Positions 1 to 6,842 of a stretch of DNA of 8,506 bases are shown piece after piece (the stretch's first letter is position 1; every line of letters starts with the position of its first letter). The position numbers and the translations under genes are program-made. The notes under the pieces are model-generated. The model made no database searches. It was given only the letters and a program-made list of their open reading frames with translations, and had not been told where the DNA came from. Source of the DNA: CAYLNH01 sp964384625 (GTDB lineage: Bacteria > Verrucomicrobiota > Lentisphaeria > JABSQK01); NCBI GenBank assembly GCA_964384625.1, contig CAYLNH010000298.1:1-8506 (forward strand), in the 5' to 3' direction.

Positions 1-55
1 CCGGCTGAACTGAAGGGGGTGTAGAAACTCCCCAAGCTGAGCTTGGGGCTTCTTC
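1..55 (+). mobile_element. Possible right end of an IS200/IS605-type element (fragment)
   Basis: From base 1 a reading frame runs PAELKGV and stops with TAG at 22-24. A compact perfect hairpin follows at 30-48. A tnpB-like gene ending a few bases before a strong subterminal hairpin is the usual layout of the right end of IS200/IS605 elements, and the hairpin plus flanks resembles such ends as I recall them. Only eight codons of the presumed gene lie in the window, so the family cannot be confirmed. The alternative is an unrelated gene followed by a terminator-like hairpin. The element boundary, if there is one, is not determined. Confidence 0.28.
30..48. repeat. Perfect 8-bp stem-loop
   Basis: CCCCAAGC at 30-37 pairs exactly with GCTTGGGG at 41-48 around a TGA loop. 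The bases after it, CTTCTTCGCGG, hold no run of T, so it is not a classic intrinsic terminator on the + strand. It lies 64 bases upstream of the GTG start of the first full gene. It could be a transposon-end hairpin or an mRNA end-protecting structure. Confidence 0.6.
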
Positions 56-99
56 GCGGAGTGGGGATAAGACGATGACGAACGCAGAACCGGAGAGAC

Positions 100-103
100 G
101 GAG
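100..103 (+). promoter_or_regulatory. Ribosome binding site fixing the GTG start at 112
   Basis: GGAG at 100-103 lies eight bases before the GTG at 112, with more purine-rich sequence (GGAGAG, 92-97) just upstream. This favours the GTG start over internal ATG codons, which would remove the signal-anchor helix. Confidence 0.6.
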
Positions 104-111
104 ACCTGGGC

Positions 112-2775
112 GTGAATGACATCGGTCGGAATCAGCGTACTGCGGTGACGAATCGCCGGTTCCTGCTTGTCGCCGGGTTCGGGTTGTGCCTCGTCCTGGC
201 GCTGGTTGCCACCTGGCGCCGGGCCCGAATGCGTGGTCTCGAGCGTGGACTGCGGGCCGAGTATTTCCCAAATGCAGACGGCAACGGACCGCCGGTGCTG
301 GTGAAGAACGAGCCGACCATCTCGCCGGACACCTGCGCCAGGCTGGTACGGCAGTCAAAACTGTCGCCGACGGATTTCAGCGTCCGCTGGCAGGGCTGGT
401 TGCGGCTGGAGTCCCAGGGAGACTACCGGGTTCACCTGGAAGCCGACGACCGAGCCGTGGTCCGAATCGGTCCGGATACGGTGATCCGGTCGAACCAGGC
501 TCAGGCAAAGGATGAAATGATTCGGCTGACGCGTGGTTTCCATCGCGTCGAGGTCGAGTTCGCCAATGACCGGGACATCGCAAACTTCGCCTTGTCGCTT
601 GGCAAGATCCACCATGCGGAATTGCAGTTGGTGGGGCCGCGTGCGTTCTTCCCTGCCCTGCCCGCGCTCGACATGCGGCTGCTGGCGCTGTATCCACAGC
701 TGCTCTGGCTCCTGTACTGGGGCATGGTTGTCTTCGGCATTCCCGTCCTCCGCCCGCTGCTGCGATCCGACCGGAAAACACGGCTGCTGGTGACGGCGGC
801 GATCGCCGTCGGCGTGATTGCGGCCGCTGTGCTTCTGGCCCGGGCCGGGGGTGTGGCCGGTCTGCCGACTGCGGGGCACAGTCCGGCAAAGGCGAACCTT
901 TATGTTCTGGCCAGCTGCGCGCTGCTGGGGCTCTCGTTCTACGGCTACGGCGCCGCGCTGCTGTTCGGCTGCGGTCTTCAGCGGCACACGCCGTTGGGAA
1001 TCTGCGCCGGCGCCGCGGCGGTGCTGTTGGCCGGCGGCATTCTCAATCTTCTCAAACTGGTGTCGACCGGGCTGAATCTCGCAGTAATCATTGCGGGGGC
1101 GGCATTGGGCATATTCCACTTGGCCAGGGCCGCCGCTTCCGTGCGGGCCGCGGAGGCACGGAAGAACGCCGCGTGGATCGTTGCTGCCGTCGCGATTCTG
1201 CTGCTGTCCGGGTTCCATGCCCTGGCGAACGGCCCGCCGCTCAATCCGCATGACGACGCCCATGGCTACCTTAACCACCCGAAGCAGATGCTTGCGGTGG
1301 GCTACCTGCAGGAGGATCCGTTCAACACTCGGCGGTCCGTTGCCTTCGGCGGGCAGGCCTACCTGCAGTCTCTCTACCTTGCACTGGGGAATCGGCTGGA
1401 GTCCATCGGCTATCTCGATGCTCTGCTGTTCCGGCTTGTGTTCGGGCTCTCGATGTTCCTGGTCTGCCTGCGATACGGGGTCCCGGCCAAAATTCTCGGC
1501 CTGGCCGCTTTTGCCTTTGCAGGATTTTTCTTTCCGGTTCCGCAGGCGAACACTTCAGCCCATTTCACGACGATGGCATTCTTTTTCGCGTTGGTCGTCA
1601 TGCTCGTACGAACCCGGTTTTTCAATGACCGCCGAGCGTTGGTCCTGCCGGCTCTGGTGATCAGCGCGCTTCTCTCGCTCAAGCTTCAGAACGTGGTCAT
1701 CCTGCTGCCGACAGGTCTGCTGTGCATCCACTATTGGCTCAGCGCGAAACAACGGACCGCGGCCTTGGTCCATGTCGCCATCCTTGGTCTGCTGTCCGTC
1801 GTCTTCTGTCTCCCATGGCTCCTGGATATGTATCGGGCGACCGGTTCGCTGTTCGTGCCGCTTCTGGGAAAAGGCATCCATGCCCCCTACCACGAAGCTG
1901 GATTGGCCCTGACCACCGTGCGTTCGACGCCGGTTACCGCCAGGTATGTGCGGGCACTGTGGGACATGTTCAGCGGGGACACGCGATATCAAGTTCTCGT
2001 CCTGCTGCTGCTGCCGCCTGTTCTGTATGCCGTCCGGCGGCGCCGGCTCAAGCCGGCACTGGGCGCCGGCGCCGTCGTTGTATCGACCTTGATCATCCTG
2101 CTGAAGTGCGACAGCGGCTATGATATCCTCGCCCACCGTTACACGGTTGCGTACATCTGGCCGCTGATCCTTTTTCTGCTGTTTTACTTTGTTGCAACCC
2201 GGGTTCTGCCGCGGCACATCCGCTGCCTGCTGCTCGCCGCCGCTGTCCACCTGCTCATCATCGCCTCATGGCACCAGACCTACCCCATGCTGAAGCAACT
2301 GCTGCAGGCGAACATCCACCTGGCCCTGCCCCATGCCGAAGACCAGGTACCCGCGGCCCAACAGGCAATTCCGCCGGGATCCACAGTCCTGCTCTTCCAT
2401 GCCAACCCGTACACCTTCGACACCACCAGAAACCGGGTCTTCATTGCCGACTACGCCGGCATGCTCGGGCCGCTACCGGGCTTCAAGACCGACGCCCCGC
2501 ATGCCGCCGTCCAGTACCTCGACAAGGCCGACATCGACTACATCATCTACTCTCATGCCGATGCCGCAAACTACGGCCGAGGGCACGTTGGGCACCGTCT
2601 CCATTGGAGCAAACGGGCCGGTACACGCATGAACCTCCTGAGGATCATAGCGCAGCAGAACATACAGTTTGGCGAAAGTCTGCAGGCCCTGATCGCCAGC
2701 AAACGGATGATCTATTACGATGAACGGGATGTGGTGCTCTCCTGTTCGCCACCTTCACAGTCATTAATGAAATAA
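112..2775 (+). CDS. PA14-domain polytopic membrane protein, GT-C-type glycosyltransferase-like
   Basis: 887 residues from a GTG start with a well-placed GGAG. Residues about 17-35 form one hydrophobic anchor. Residues about 45-165 read as a PA14-like beta domain: an AEYF strand near 49-52, FSVRWQGWLRLES at 89-101, GDYRVHLEADDRAVVRIG at 103-120, and the typical late strand FHRVEVEF at 143-150. PA14 domains often bind carbohydrate. After this come about 16 hydrophobic helices (roughly 188-720). A polar loop following the helix at about 352-372 carries D381-D382-A-H-G-Y, resembling the acidic first-loop motif of GT-C enzymes, which transfer sugars from polyprenyl-phosphate donors on the outer face of the inner membrane. 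Residues about 740-887 are soluble and probably periplasmic. The anchor would also place PA14 outside the cytoplasm. PA14 is not usual in GT-C proteins. The substrate is unknown, and a non-catalytic membrane role cannot be excluded. It heads a run of glycosyltransferase genes on the same strand. Confidence 0.75.
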   Translation: MNDIGRNQRTAVTNRRFLLVAGFGLCLVLALVATWRRARMRGLERGLRAEYFPNADGNGPPVLVKNEPTISPDTCARLVRQSKLSPTDFSVRWQGWLRLESQGDYRVHLEADDRAVVRIGPDTVIRSNQAQAKDEMIRLTRGFHRVEVEFANDRDIANFALSLGKIHHAELQLVGPRAFFPALPALDMRLLALYPQLLWLLYWGMVVFGIPVLRPLLRSDRKTRLLVTAAIAVGVIAAAVLLARAGGVAGLPTAGHSPAKANLYVLASCALLGLSFYGYGAALLFGCGLQRHTPLGICAGAAAVLLAGGILNLLKLVSTGLNLAVIIAGAALGIFHLARAAASVRAAEARKNAAWIVAAVAILLLSGFHALANGPPLNPHDDAHGYLNHPKQMLAVGYLQEDPFNTRRSVAFGGQAYLQSLYLALGNRLESIGYLDALLFRLVFGLSMFLVCLRYGVPAKILGLAAFAFAGFFFPVPQANTSAHFTTMAFFFALVVMLVRTRFFNDRRALVLPALVISALLSLKLQNVVILLPTGLLCIHYWLSAKQRTAALVHVAILGLLSVVFCLPWLLDMYRATGSLFVPLLGKGIHAPYHEAGLALTTVRSTPVTARYVRALWDMFSGDTRYQVLVLLLLPPVLYAVRRRRLKPALGAGAVVVSTLIILLKCDSGYDILAHRYTVAYIWPLILFLLFYFVATRVLPRHIRCLLLAAAVHLLIIASWHQTYPMLKQLLQANIHLALPHAEDQVPAAQQAIPPGSTVLLFHANPYTFDTTRNRVFIADYAGMLGPLPGFKTDAPHAAVQYLDKADIDYIIYSHADAANYGRGHVGHRLHWSKRAGTRMNLLRIIAQQNIQFGESLQALIASKRMIYYDERDVVLSCSPPSQSLMK

Positions 2776-2920
2776 TGGAAGACAGAATCATTACGGAGAA
2801 GAACGAGAAGCAAGCCCTCGTCTGCTGCCCTCTACATTCGTCGTTGAGATCCCGCACCCTCTTGAGCGCCGAAGCCTCGGCGTAGGAGCTTGCGGTGCGG
2901 AGTTTCAGGATCGGCCACCT
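2776..2920. other. Non-coding stretch with one small hairpin
   Basis: This is the first part of the 393-base gap between genes. CGCCGA (2867-2872) and TCGGCG (2877-2882) form a 6-bp stem with a 4-base loop, without a T run after it. I see no convincing coding sequence on either strand. An antisense frame crosses the whole gap but has no family resemblance. The stretch may be decayed sequence. Confidence 0.45.
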
Positions 2921-2923
2921 ACA

Positions 2924-2929
2924 TATAAT
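2924..2929 (+). promoter_or_regulatory. Candidate -10 box (perfect TATAAT)
   Basis: TATAAT at 2924-2929 matches the sigma-70 consensus exactly, in otherwise GC-rich DNA. No good -35 box stands at the right distance: the 17-base-spaced hexamer is AGTTTC at 2901-2906. Promoter strength is therefore uncertain and an activator may be needed. Transcription would begin near 2936, almost at the first base of the large inverted repeat at 2939, and would read into the methyltransferase/GT2 gene after a leader of about 230 bases. Confidence 0.42.
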
Positions 2930-2938
2930 AGTGTCCCA

Positions 2939-2997
2939 CCCACCCCTTCTCCGGCCATCCCCCAGGATCACTGGATGATGGCCGGAGAAGGGGTGGG
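2939..2997. repeat. 21-bp perfect inverted repeat (long hairpin)
   Basis: The arm at 2939-2959 (starting CCCACCCCTTCTCC) is exactly complementary to the arm at 2977-2997 (ending GGAGAAGGGGTGGG). Inside, CCAG (2962-2965) pairs with CTGG (2971-2974) around a GATCA loop. No T run follows on either strand, so it is not a standard intrinsic terminator. It lies 10 bases after a perfect TATAAT, so it could form the first element of the downstream mRNA leader. Other readings are a palindromic dispersed repeat or a miniature transposon remnant. Confidence 0.8.
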
Positions 2998-3157
2998 CGC
3001 CGCGCAGTTGCAGGTGACCGATCCCCAGGTACCGCAGGGCAAGCCGTGCGGGATGCAAAGAAGGGCAGCAATCGAGGGCTTACAACGAGAAGAAGGGCCT
3101 GCTGGCACGCAAACCTTCGCGTGCTACATTGGTGCCGCCCGTGCCCTGACGAGAACC

Positions 3158-3163
3158 GCAGGA
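3158..3163 (+). promoter_or_regulatory. Ribosome binding site supporting a TTG start at 3169
   Basis: GCAGGA at 3158-3163 lies five bases before TTG at 3169-3171. The 41 residues in frame upstream of this TTG (from GTG 3046) are arginine-, cysteine- and tryptophan-rich with no domain character, whereas SFKRYYQQV directly after the TTG resembles the start of the methyltransferase family. The TTG is therefore preferred over GTG 3046. Confidence 0.45.
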
Positions 3164-3168
3164 ATTCA

Positions 3169-4509
3169 TTGAGCTTTAAACGGTATTATCAACAGGTTCT
3201 GGCCGCTGAGATTTCCTCAGTGTCCCGCTATTGCGACCGCATCGTGCAATACGCCGCCCTCGAGCATGACGACGGCGCGGTACTCGAACAGATTGCCGGC
3301 GACGACAAGAGTACCGCGGCGGCGGCCGACCGGATTTCGACCGACAACCGGGCACGCACAGCGGTGCTGCTGAACGGGAACATCAACTACTGTGACGACG
3401 TCCAGGGCCTGCTGACCGAACTCAAGGAGGTCCTTGGCCGCCGGGACCGGGTGATTGCCGTTTGTTTCAACCCGTATATGCAGTGGCTGTTCTCGCTGCT
3501 GACCCTGCTGGGTATCCGCAAGGCCACGCTGCCGCGGAACTTCATCAAACGGATTGACCTGCAGGCGATCTGCCGGCATGCCGGCTTCGAAGTCGTGCGG
3601 CTGCGGCCGCTGCTGTATTGCCCGCGGCTGCTGGGCCTCGGCAGTCTTGTCAACCGGCTGCTGCCGACCGTGCCGCTGGTGCGCTGGGCGGCGCTGGCGA
3701 ACGTCATCATCCTGCGCCCCATGTGTGCGTGCGGCGACCGGCCGTCGCTGTCGATCGTGATTCCGGCGCGCAATGAAGCGGGGAACATCGAGGACGCGAT
3801 CAAGCGGCTGCCGGCGATCGATGCGGCACGGGTGGAGATTATCTATGTCGAAGGTCATTCGACGGACAACACCTGGGAGGAGATCCAGCGGGTCCAGAAG
3901 CAATACAAGGACACGCATGCGATCCAGGCGCTGCAGCAGGAAGGCAAAGGCAAGGTCGACGCCGTCCGGCTCGGCTTCGATCACGCAACCGGCGACGTGT
4001 TGACGATTCTCGACGCCGACCTGACGATGCCGCCGGAATATCTGGATCGGTTCTACACCGCCTACGTCGACGGCGCAGCCGACTTCGTCAACGGCAGCCG
4101 TCTGGTGTACCAGATGGAGAAGGGGGCTATGCGGTATCTGAATGTGCTTGGCAATATCTTCTTTGCGAAGGCGCTGAGCTGGGTCTTGGACCTGCGTTAC
4201 GGCGATGTGCTGTGCGGCACCAAGCTGATGAGCCGCGAGGACTATGCGCTGTTCCGCAAGTGGCGGGACGACTTCGGCGATTTCGATCCGTTCGGTGATT
4301 TCGAGTTGCTGTTTCCGGCGGCGCAGTTGGGCATCGGCAGCATCGACCTGCCGATTCGCTATGGTTCCCGACGCTACGGCGACACGAACATCAGCCGTTT
4401 TCGTCACGGCCTGATTCTGTTGAAGATGACTTTGGTTGGGTTCTTCCGGATCAAGCTGGGCAAGATCCGTTGGCGCCAACACGACGAATGCGCATCGGCT
4501 TCGGAGTAG
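3169..4509 (+). CDS. Degenerate SAM-methyltransferase / GT2 glycosyltransferase fusion
   Basis: 446 residues from TTG 3169, or 487 if GTG 3046 is used. Residues about 1-185 align by eye with the C-terminal half of a class I SAM-dependent methyltransferase: VLLNGNINYCDDVQ (67-80), then a long alpha/beta tail to about 184. The expected glycine-rich SAM loop (VLExGxGxG) is absent; the matching place reads VLEQIAGDDKST (38-49), and the segment is shorter than in intact relatives. Residues about 194-400 form an intact GT2 domain: SLSIVIPARNE at the start, EGHSTDNT (228-235), DAD (282-284, metal and nucleotide-sugar binding), LCGTK (348-352), and FGDFDPFGDFELLF plus YGDTNISRFRHG near the end. This resembles dolichyl-phosphate-mannose-synthase-like enzymes, and the methyltransferase/GT2 pairing is a known bifunctional family. 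Catalysis is expected from GT2 only: a cytoplasmic transfer of a sugar, perhaps to polyprenyl phosphate. The GT-C-like genes on both sides could use such a donor. Confidence 0.82.
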   Translation: MSFKRYYQQVLAAEISSVSRYCDRIVQYAALEHDDGAVLEQIAGDDKSTAAAADRISTDNRARTAVLLNGNINYCDDVQGLLTELKEVLGRRDRVIAVCFNPYMQWLFSLLTLLGIRKATLPRNFIKRIDLQAICRHAGFEVVRLRPLLYCPRLLGLGSLVNRLLPTVPLVRWAALANVIILRPMCACGDRPSLSIVIPARNEAGNIEDAIKRLPAIDAARVEIIYVEGHSTDNTWEEIQRVQKQYKDTHAIQALQQEGKGKVDAVRLGFDHATGDVLTILDADLTMPPEYLDRFYTAYVDGAADFVNGSRLVYQMEKGAMRYLNVLGNIFFAKALSWVLDLRYGDVLCGTKLMSREDYALFRKWRDDFGDFDPFGDFELLFPAAQLGIGSIDLPIRYGSRRYGDTNISRFRHGLILLKMTLVGFFRIKLGKIRWRQHDECASASE

Positions 4510-4517
4510 TGGACAAA

Positions 4518-4592
4518 ATGATGACGGAAAAGGACAAATCAACTCTTTCCTTGGCCATCTGTGCGTATGCAGAACAAGGACCAGCCGAATGA
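4518..4592 (+). CDS. Doubtful 24-residue ORF overlapping the next gene's start
   Basis: ATGATG at 4518 opens a 24-codon frame (starts MMTEKDKSTLSL, stops TGA 4590-4592) nine bases after the previous gene's stop. TGGA at 4510-4513 is a weak ribosome site. It overlaps the GTG (4561) and ATG (4567) starts of the next gene in another frame. It could be a leader peptide aiding translation of that gene, which lacks a clear ribosome site of its own, or a chance frame. No family is recognised. Confidence 0.15.
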   Translation: MMTEKDKSTLSLAICAYAEQGPAE

Positions 4593-6636
4593 CCGCGCGC
4601 TGGGCTTGTTGATGCGGTCGTTGTCACTGCGGCTGGATCCGGCGTGGATCGTCCTCGGCGCCGCGGTTGTCGGGCTGGTGACGGCGGCCGGCGGCTGGCT
4701 GACTGTGGTCTATCTGGCGGCGGCGATTGCGGCCGTCGGCAAACTGCGCCGACCGGTCATCGCATATCATCTGCAGCTCTACGGTGCTGCCTTTCTGGCG
4801 GTCGCCGGTTTCCTGCTGACGCCGGTCGGCTACTGGTTTTTCCCCTTTGCCGAGGAGCCGACGCGGTCGACAGTGGCCTGGCTGAACGCCGGCGTTGCAG
4901 TCGCGATTTTGGTATGGCTGGCGGGTGTCTGGTACGGGACCCGGCCGCTGCCGTGGCGCCGACTGCTGCCGCCGTGGCCGGAGATCGGCATACTGATCGG
5001 GCTGGTCGTCGTTTTGCAGGGGCCCTTGCTATACACGGAACTGTCCTACGGCGGCGATGAGTTCTACCATTTCGCGGCAGTCGAGATGATGCGCGAGATG
5101 CTGTACGCGCTGATCGCGGCGCCCTCGTCAAGGTGGCTGCTGGCCGCGGGGCTGATCATCGGTGCGGCGTCGACGGGTGCAGCACTATGGCGGCGGCGCA
5201 GCTCCAGATACATCGTCTGGATCGGTCTTGTCGCTCTGGTCGCGGCGGCGGCAACGGCGGCGCCGTTCTACTATCGTCTGGGTATTTTGCAGGCAGCCTT
5301 CAACGCAGGTCGTGCCGCTCGGTTCCCGGCGGGGCAGCCGTGGTTGTCGGCAGTCATTGCCGCCCTCCTGCGCGAGGGGCGGACGGCCTTCGCGCGGTTT
5401 GGTCTGAGTAACGCGGCGTATCGCGTGCTGCCGGTGATCTTCGTCTACCTCGGGGGGATCTTTCTGCTGATGGACCGGCGCCGGCGACAATCACCGCGGC
5501 TGGCATTGCTTGCGGTTGCCGCCTTGCTGACGGCGCCCTGCCTGCTGTATTTCGGCACCATTCTGTATCTTGATCAGGCAGTTGCGGTTTTGACTCTGGG
5601 CCTGCTGCTTGACGGTGAGCGACTGCTGACAGTGCCGGCATCGCGTCTGGTGCGGCGCCCCGCCTGGTGGGCGTTGATCGCCCTGGGGTTCATGAAGGAA
5701 TCGGCCTTGCCGATCCTGTTGATCGCGCTGGGCTGCCGCGGGCTGGTGCAGCTGCGGCAATGGCTTCGCGCCGAGTCCAGGGATGGCCGGACGCTGGTCT
5801 TCGGCCTGCTGGGCGAACTGCGTCTCGGGCTGGTCTGCCTGCTGCCGCTGCTGGGCTACCTGGTGATCCGTCAACAGCAAGGGGCCCGACCGTACGGCGG
5901 TGAGTTTGCCAACCTGCTGTCACCGGCGGTCTGGTGGGAAGCGCTGTGGCCGTTGGCGCCGCAATACGGGTTACTCCTTGCCGCGGCTGGCGGCGGCGCG
6001 GTCGTCCTGATCCGGCAGCGCCGCTATGCCGCGTTCCTCCTGGCCGGCGCCATGTTCTTCGGTCTGAAAGTCTTTTTCATTGTCGACAGCGACCAGTACC
6101 TGCAGTTGGCGCGGTTCAATTTGTATCTGTTGGCGCCGCTGTGCTATCTGGCGTGGGAAGGTTTCATCCGCTTACAGCGTTATCCCCGACGAGTCGCAGC
6201 CGGCTGCACAATCATCATCGCGGTCAACCTGGCGTTGGCGCCGGTGACGCTGACGGGCCAGCACAGGTACTGGCGCTATGCGCCGGCGCAACGTTGGTAT
6301 CCCTACACCGACTGTCTGCGGCTGCTGCAGCAATCACCGGCACCGCCGCAACGGGTGTTGTTGGCGAACCTGCCGTTTGAACTGGGTCTCACCCCGGTGG
6401 TGCGGCAACTCGAGTGGTCGCCGCCGCCGACGTTCCACCAGGTCCGGCCCGGCCCCTACCGCGGCGTTGAAGCCGTGGCGTTCGCAATCAATCATGCCGA
6501 CCGCAACGACTACGACGCCGTCGTCTATCGCTACGACGGCGCTCCGCCGACAACTCCGCAGCGGCTCGGCGATTACCTTCTCATCCATGTGTTCGACACG
6601 CCGGACGGCGGGCTGCTGCTGTACCGCCGGCAGTAA
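4561..6636 (+). CDS. Polytopic GT-C-type glycosyltransferase-like membrane protein
   Basis: 691 residues from GTG 4561; ATG 4567 is equally possible. No good Shine-Dalgarno precedes either (AAAAGGAC at 4528-4535 is too far), so the start is uncertain. About 15 hydrophobic helices lie between residues 28 and 563. After the helix at about 141-158, a loop carries GGDEFYHF (164-171), closely resembling the acidic first-loop motif of GT-C enzymes such as the ArnT/PMT (GT39-like) group, where the acidic residue is catalytic. Residues about 565-691 form a soluble tail, probably periplasmic. The likely role is transfer of a sugar from a polyprenyl-phosphate carrier to an envelope glycan or protein; donor and acceptor are unknown. 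The gene follows the methyltransferase/GT2 gene by 51 bases, fitting one operon. It resembles the first gene in architecture but lacks PA14 and shows little evident sequence identity to it. Confidence 0.75.
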   Translation: MRMQNKDQPNDRALGLLMRSLSLRLDPAWIVLGAAVVGLVTAAGGWLTVVYLAAAIAAVGKLRRPVIAYHLQLYGAAFLAVAGFLLTPVGYWFFPFAEEPTRSTVAWLNAGVAVAILVWLAGVWYGTRPLPWRRLLPPWPEIGILIGLVVVLQGPLLYTELSYGGDEFYHFAAVEMMREMLYALIAAPSSRWLLAAGLIIGAASTGAALWRRRSSRYIVWIGLVALVAAAATAAPFYYRLGILQAAFNAGRAARFPAGQPWLSAVIAALLREGRTAFARFGLSNAAYRVLPVIFVYLGGIFLLMDRRRRQSPRLALLAVAALLTAPCLLYFGTILYLDQAVAVLTLGLLLDGERLLTVPASRLVRRPAWWALIALGFMKESALPILLIALGCRGLVQLRQWLRAESRDGRTLVFGLLGELRLGLVCLLPLLGYLVIRQQQGARPYGGEFANLLSPAVWWEALWPLAPQYGLLLAAAGGGAVVLIRQRRYAAFLLAGAMFFGLKVFFIVDSDQYLQLARFNLYLLAPLCYLAWEGFIRLQRYPRRVAAGCTIIIAVNLALAPVTLTGQHRYWRYAPAQRWYPYTDCLRLLQQSPAPPQRVLLANLPFELGLTPVVRQLEWSPPPTFHQVRPGPYRGVEAVAFAINHADRNDYDAVVYRYDGAPPTTPQRLGDYLLIHVFDTPDGGLLLYRRQ

Positions 6637-6842
6637 GCTGGCGGTGGTCCCGCTGCTTACAGCCGCGTCGTCACTAAATGCTTTTGCCGAGACAATGCCG
6701 CGAAATTACTTGAGGACAACAACGTTGTCTCCCACAGTCAGTACCAGTCTACCCTGCAGCACCAAGTCAGCCCTGCAGACAGGATTTGCTCTGGTCGTCG
6801 AAAGACACCCGAAAACCAACTCATAGCTCTCACGGATTTGCC
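6637..6842. other. Intergenic region with no clear gene
   Basis: 206 bases separate the GT-C gene from the next GT2 gene. GACAAC (6715-6720) and GTTGTC (6724-6729) form a 6-bp stem around AAC. I see no convincing promoter and no T-run terminator. Short frames here show no family resemblance. The spacing leaves open whether the next gene has its own promoter. Confidence 0.4.

Noticed and set aside
355..1278. Open frame of 307 codons on the - strand opposite the PA14 protein
   Set aside because: Gln/Arg/Pro-rich translation typical of an antisense shadow; the + strand frame has a PA14 domain and membrane helices.
2939..2997. Intrinsic terminator of the first gene
   Set aside because: The stem is strong, but no T run follows on either strand, and it begins 163 bases after the stop codon, directly after a TATAAT box.
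2645..3058. Antisense frame of 137 codons across the gap after the first gene
   Set aside because: It overlaps the 3' end of the first gene and the large hairpin, has no family resemblance and no evident ribosome site. It is probably decayed or non-coding sequence.
3217..4542. Long open frame of 441 codons on the - strand opposite the methyltransferase/GT2 gene
   Set aside because: It is a by-product of GC-rich codon use in the real gene. The translation is Arg/Gln/His-rich low-complexity sequence with no domain, while the + strand has clear GT2 motifs.
6695..6826. 43-codon ORF between the GT-C and GT2 genes
   Set aside because: Ser/Thr-rich translation without a family, no ribosome site; it is the end of a shadow frame of the upstream gene.
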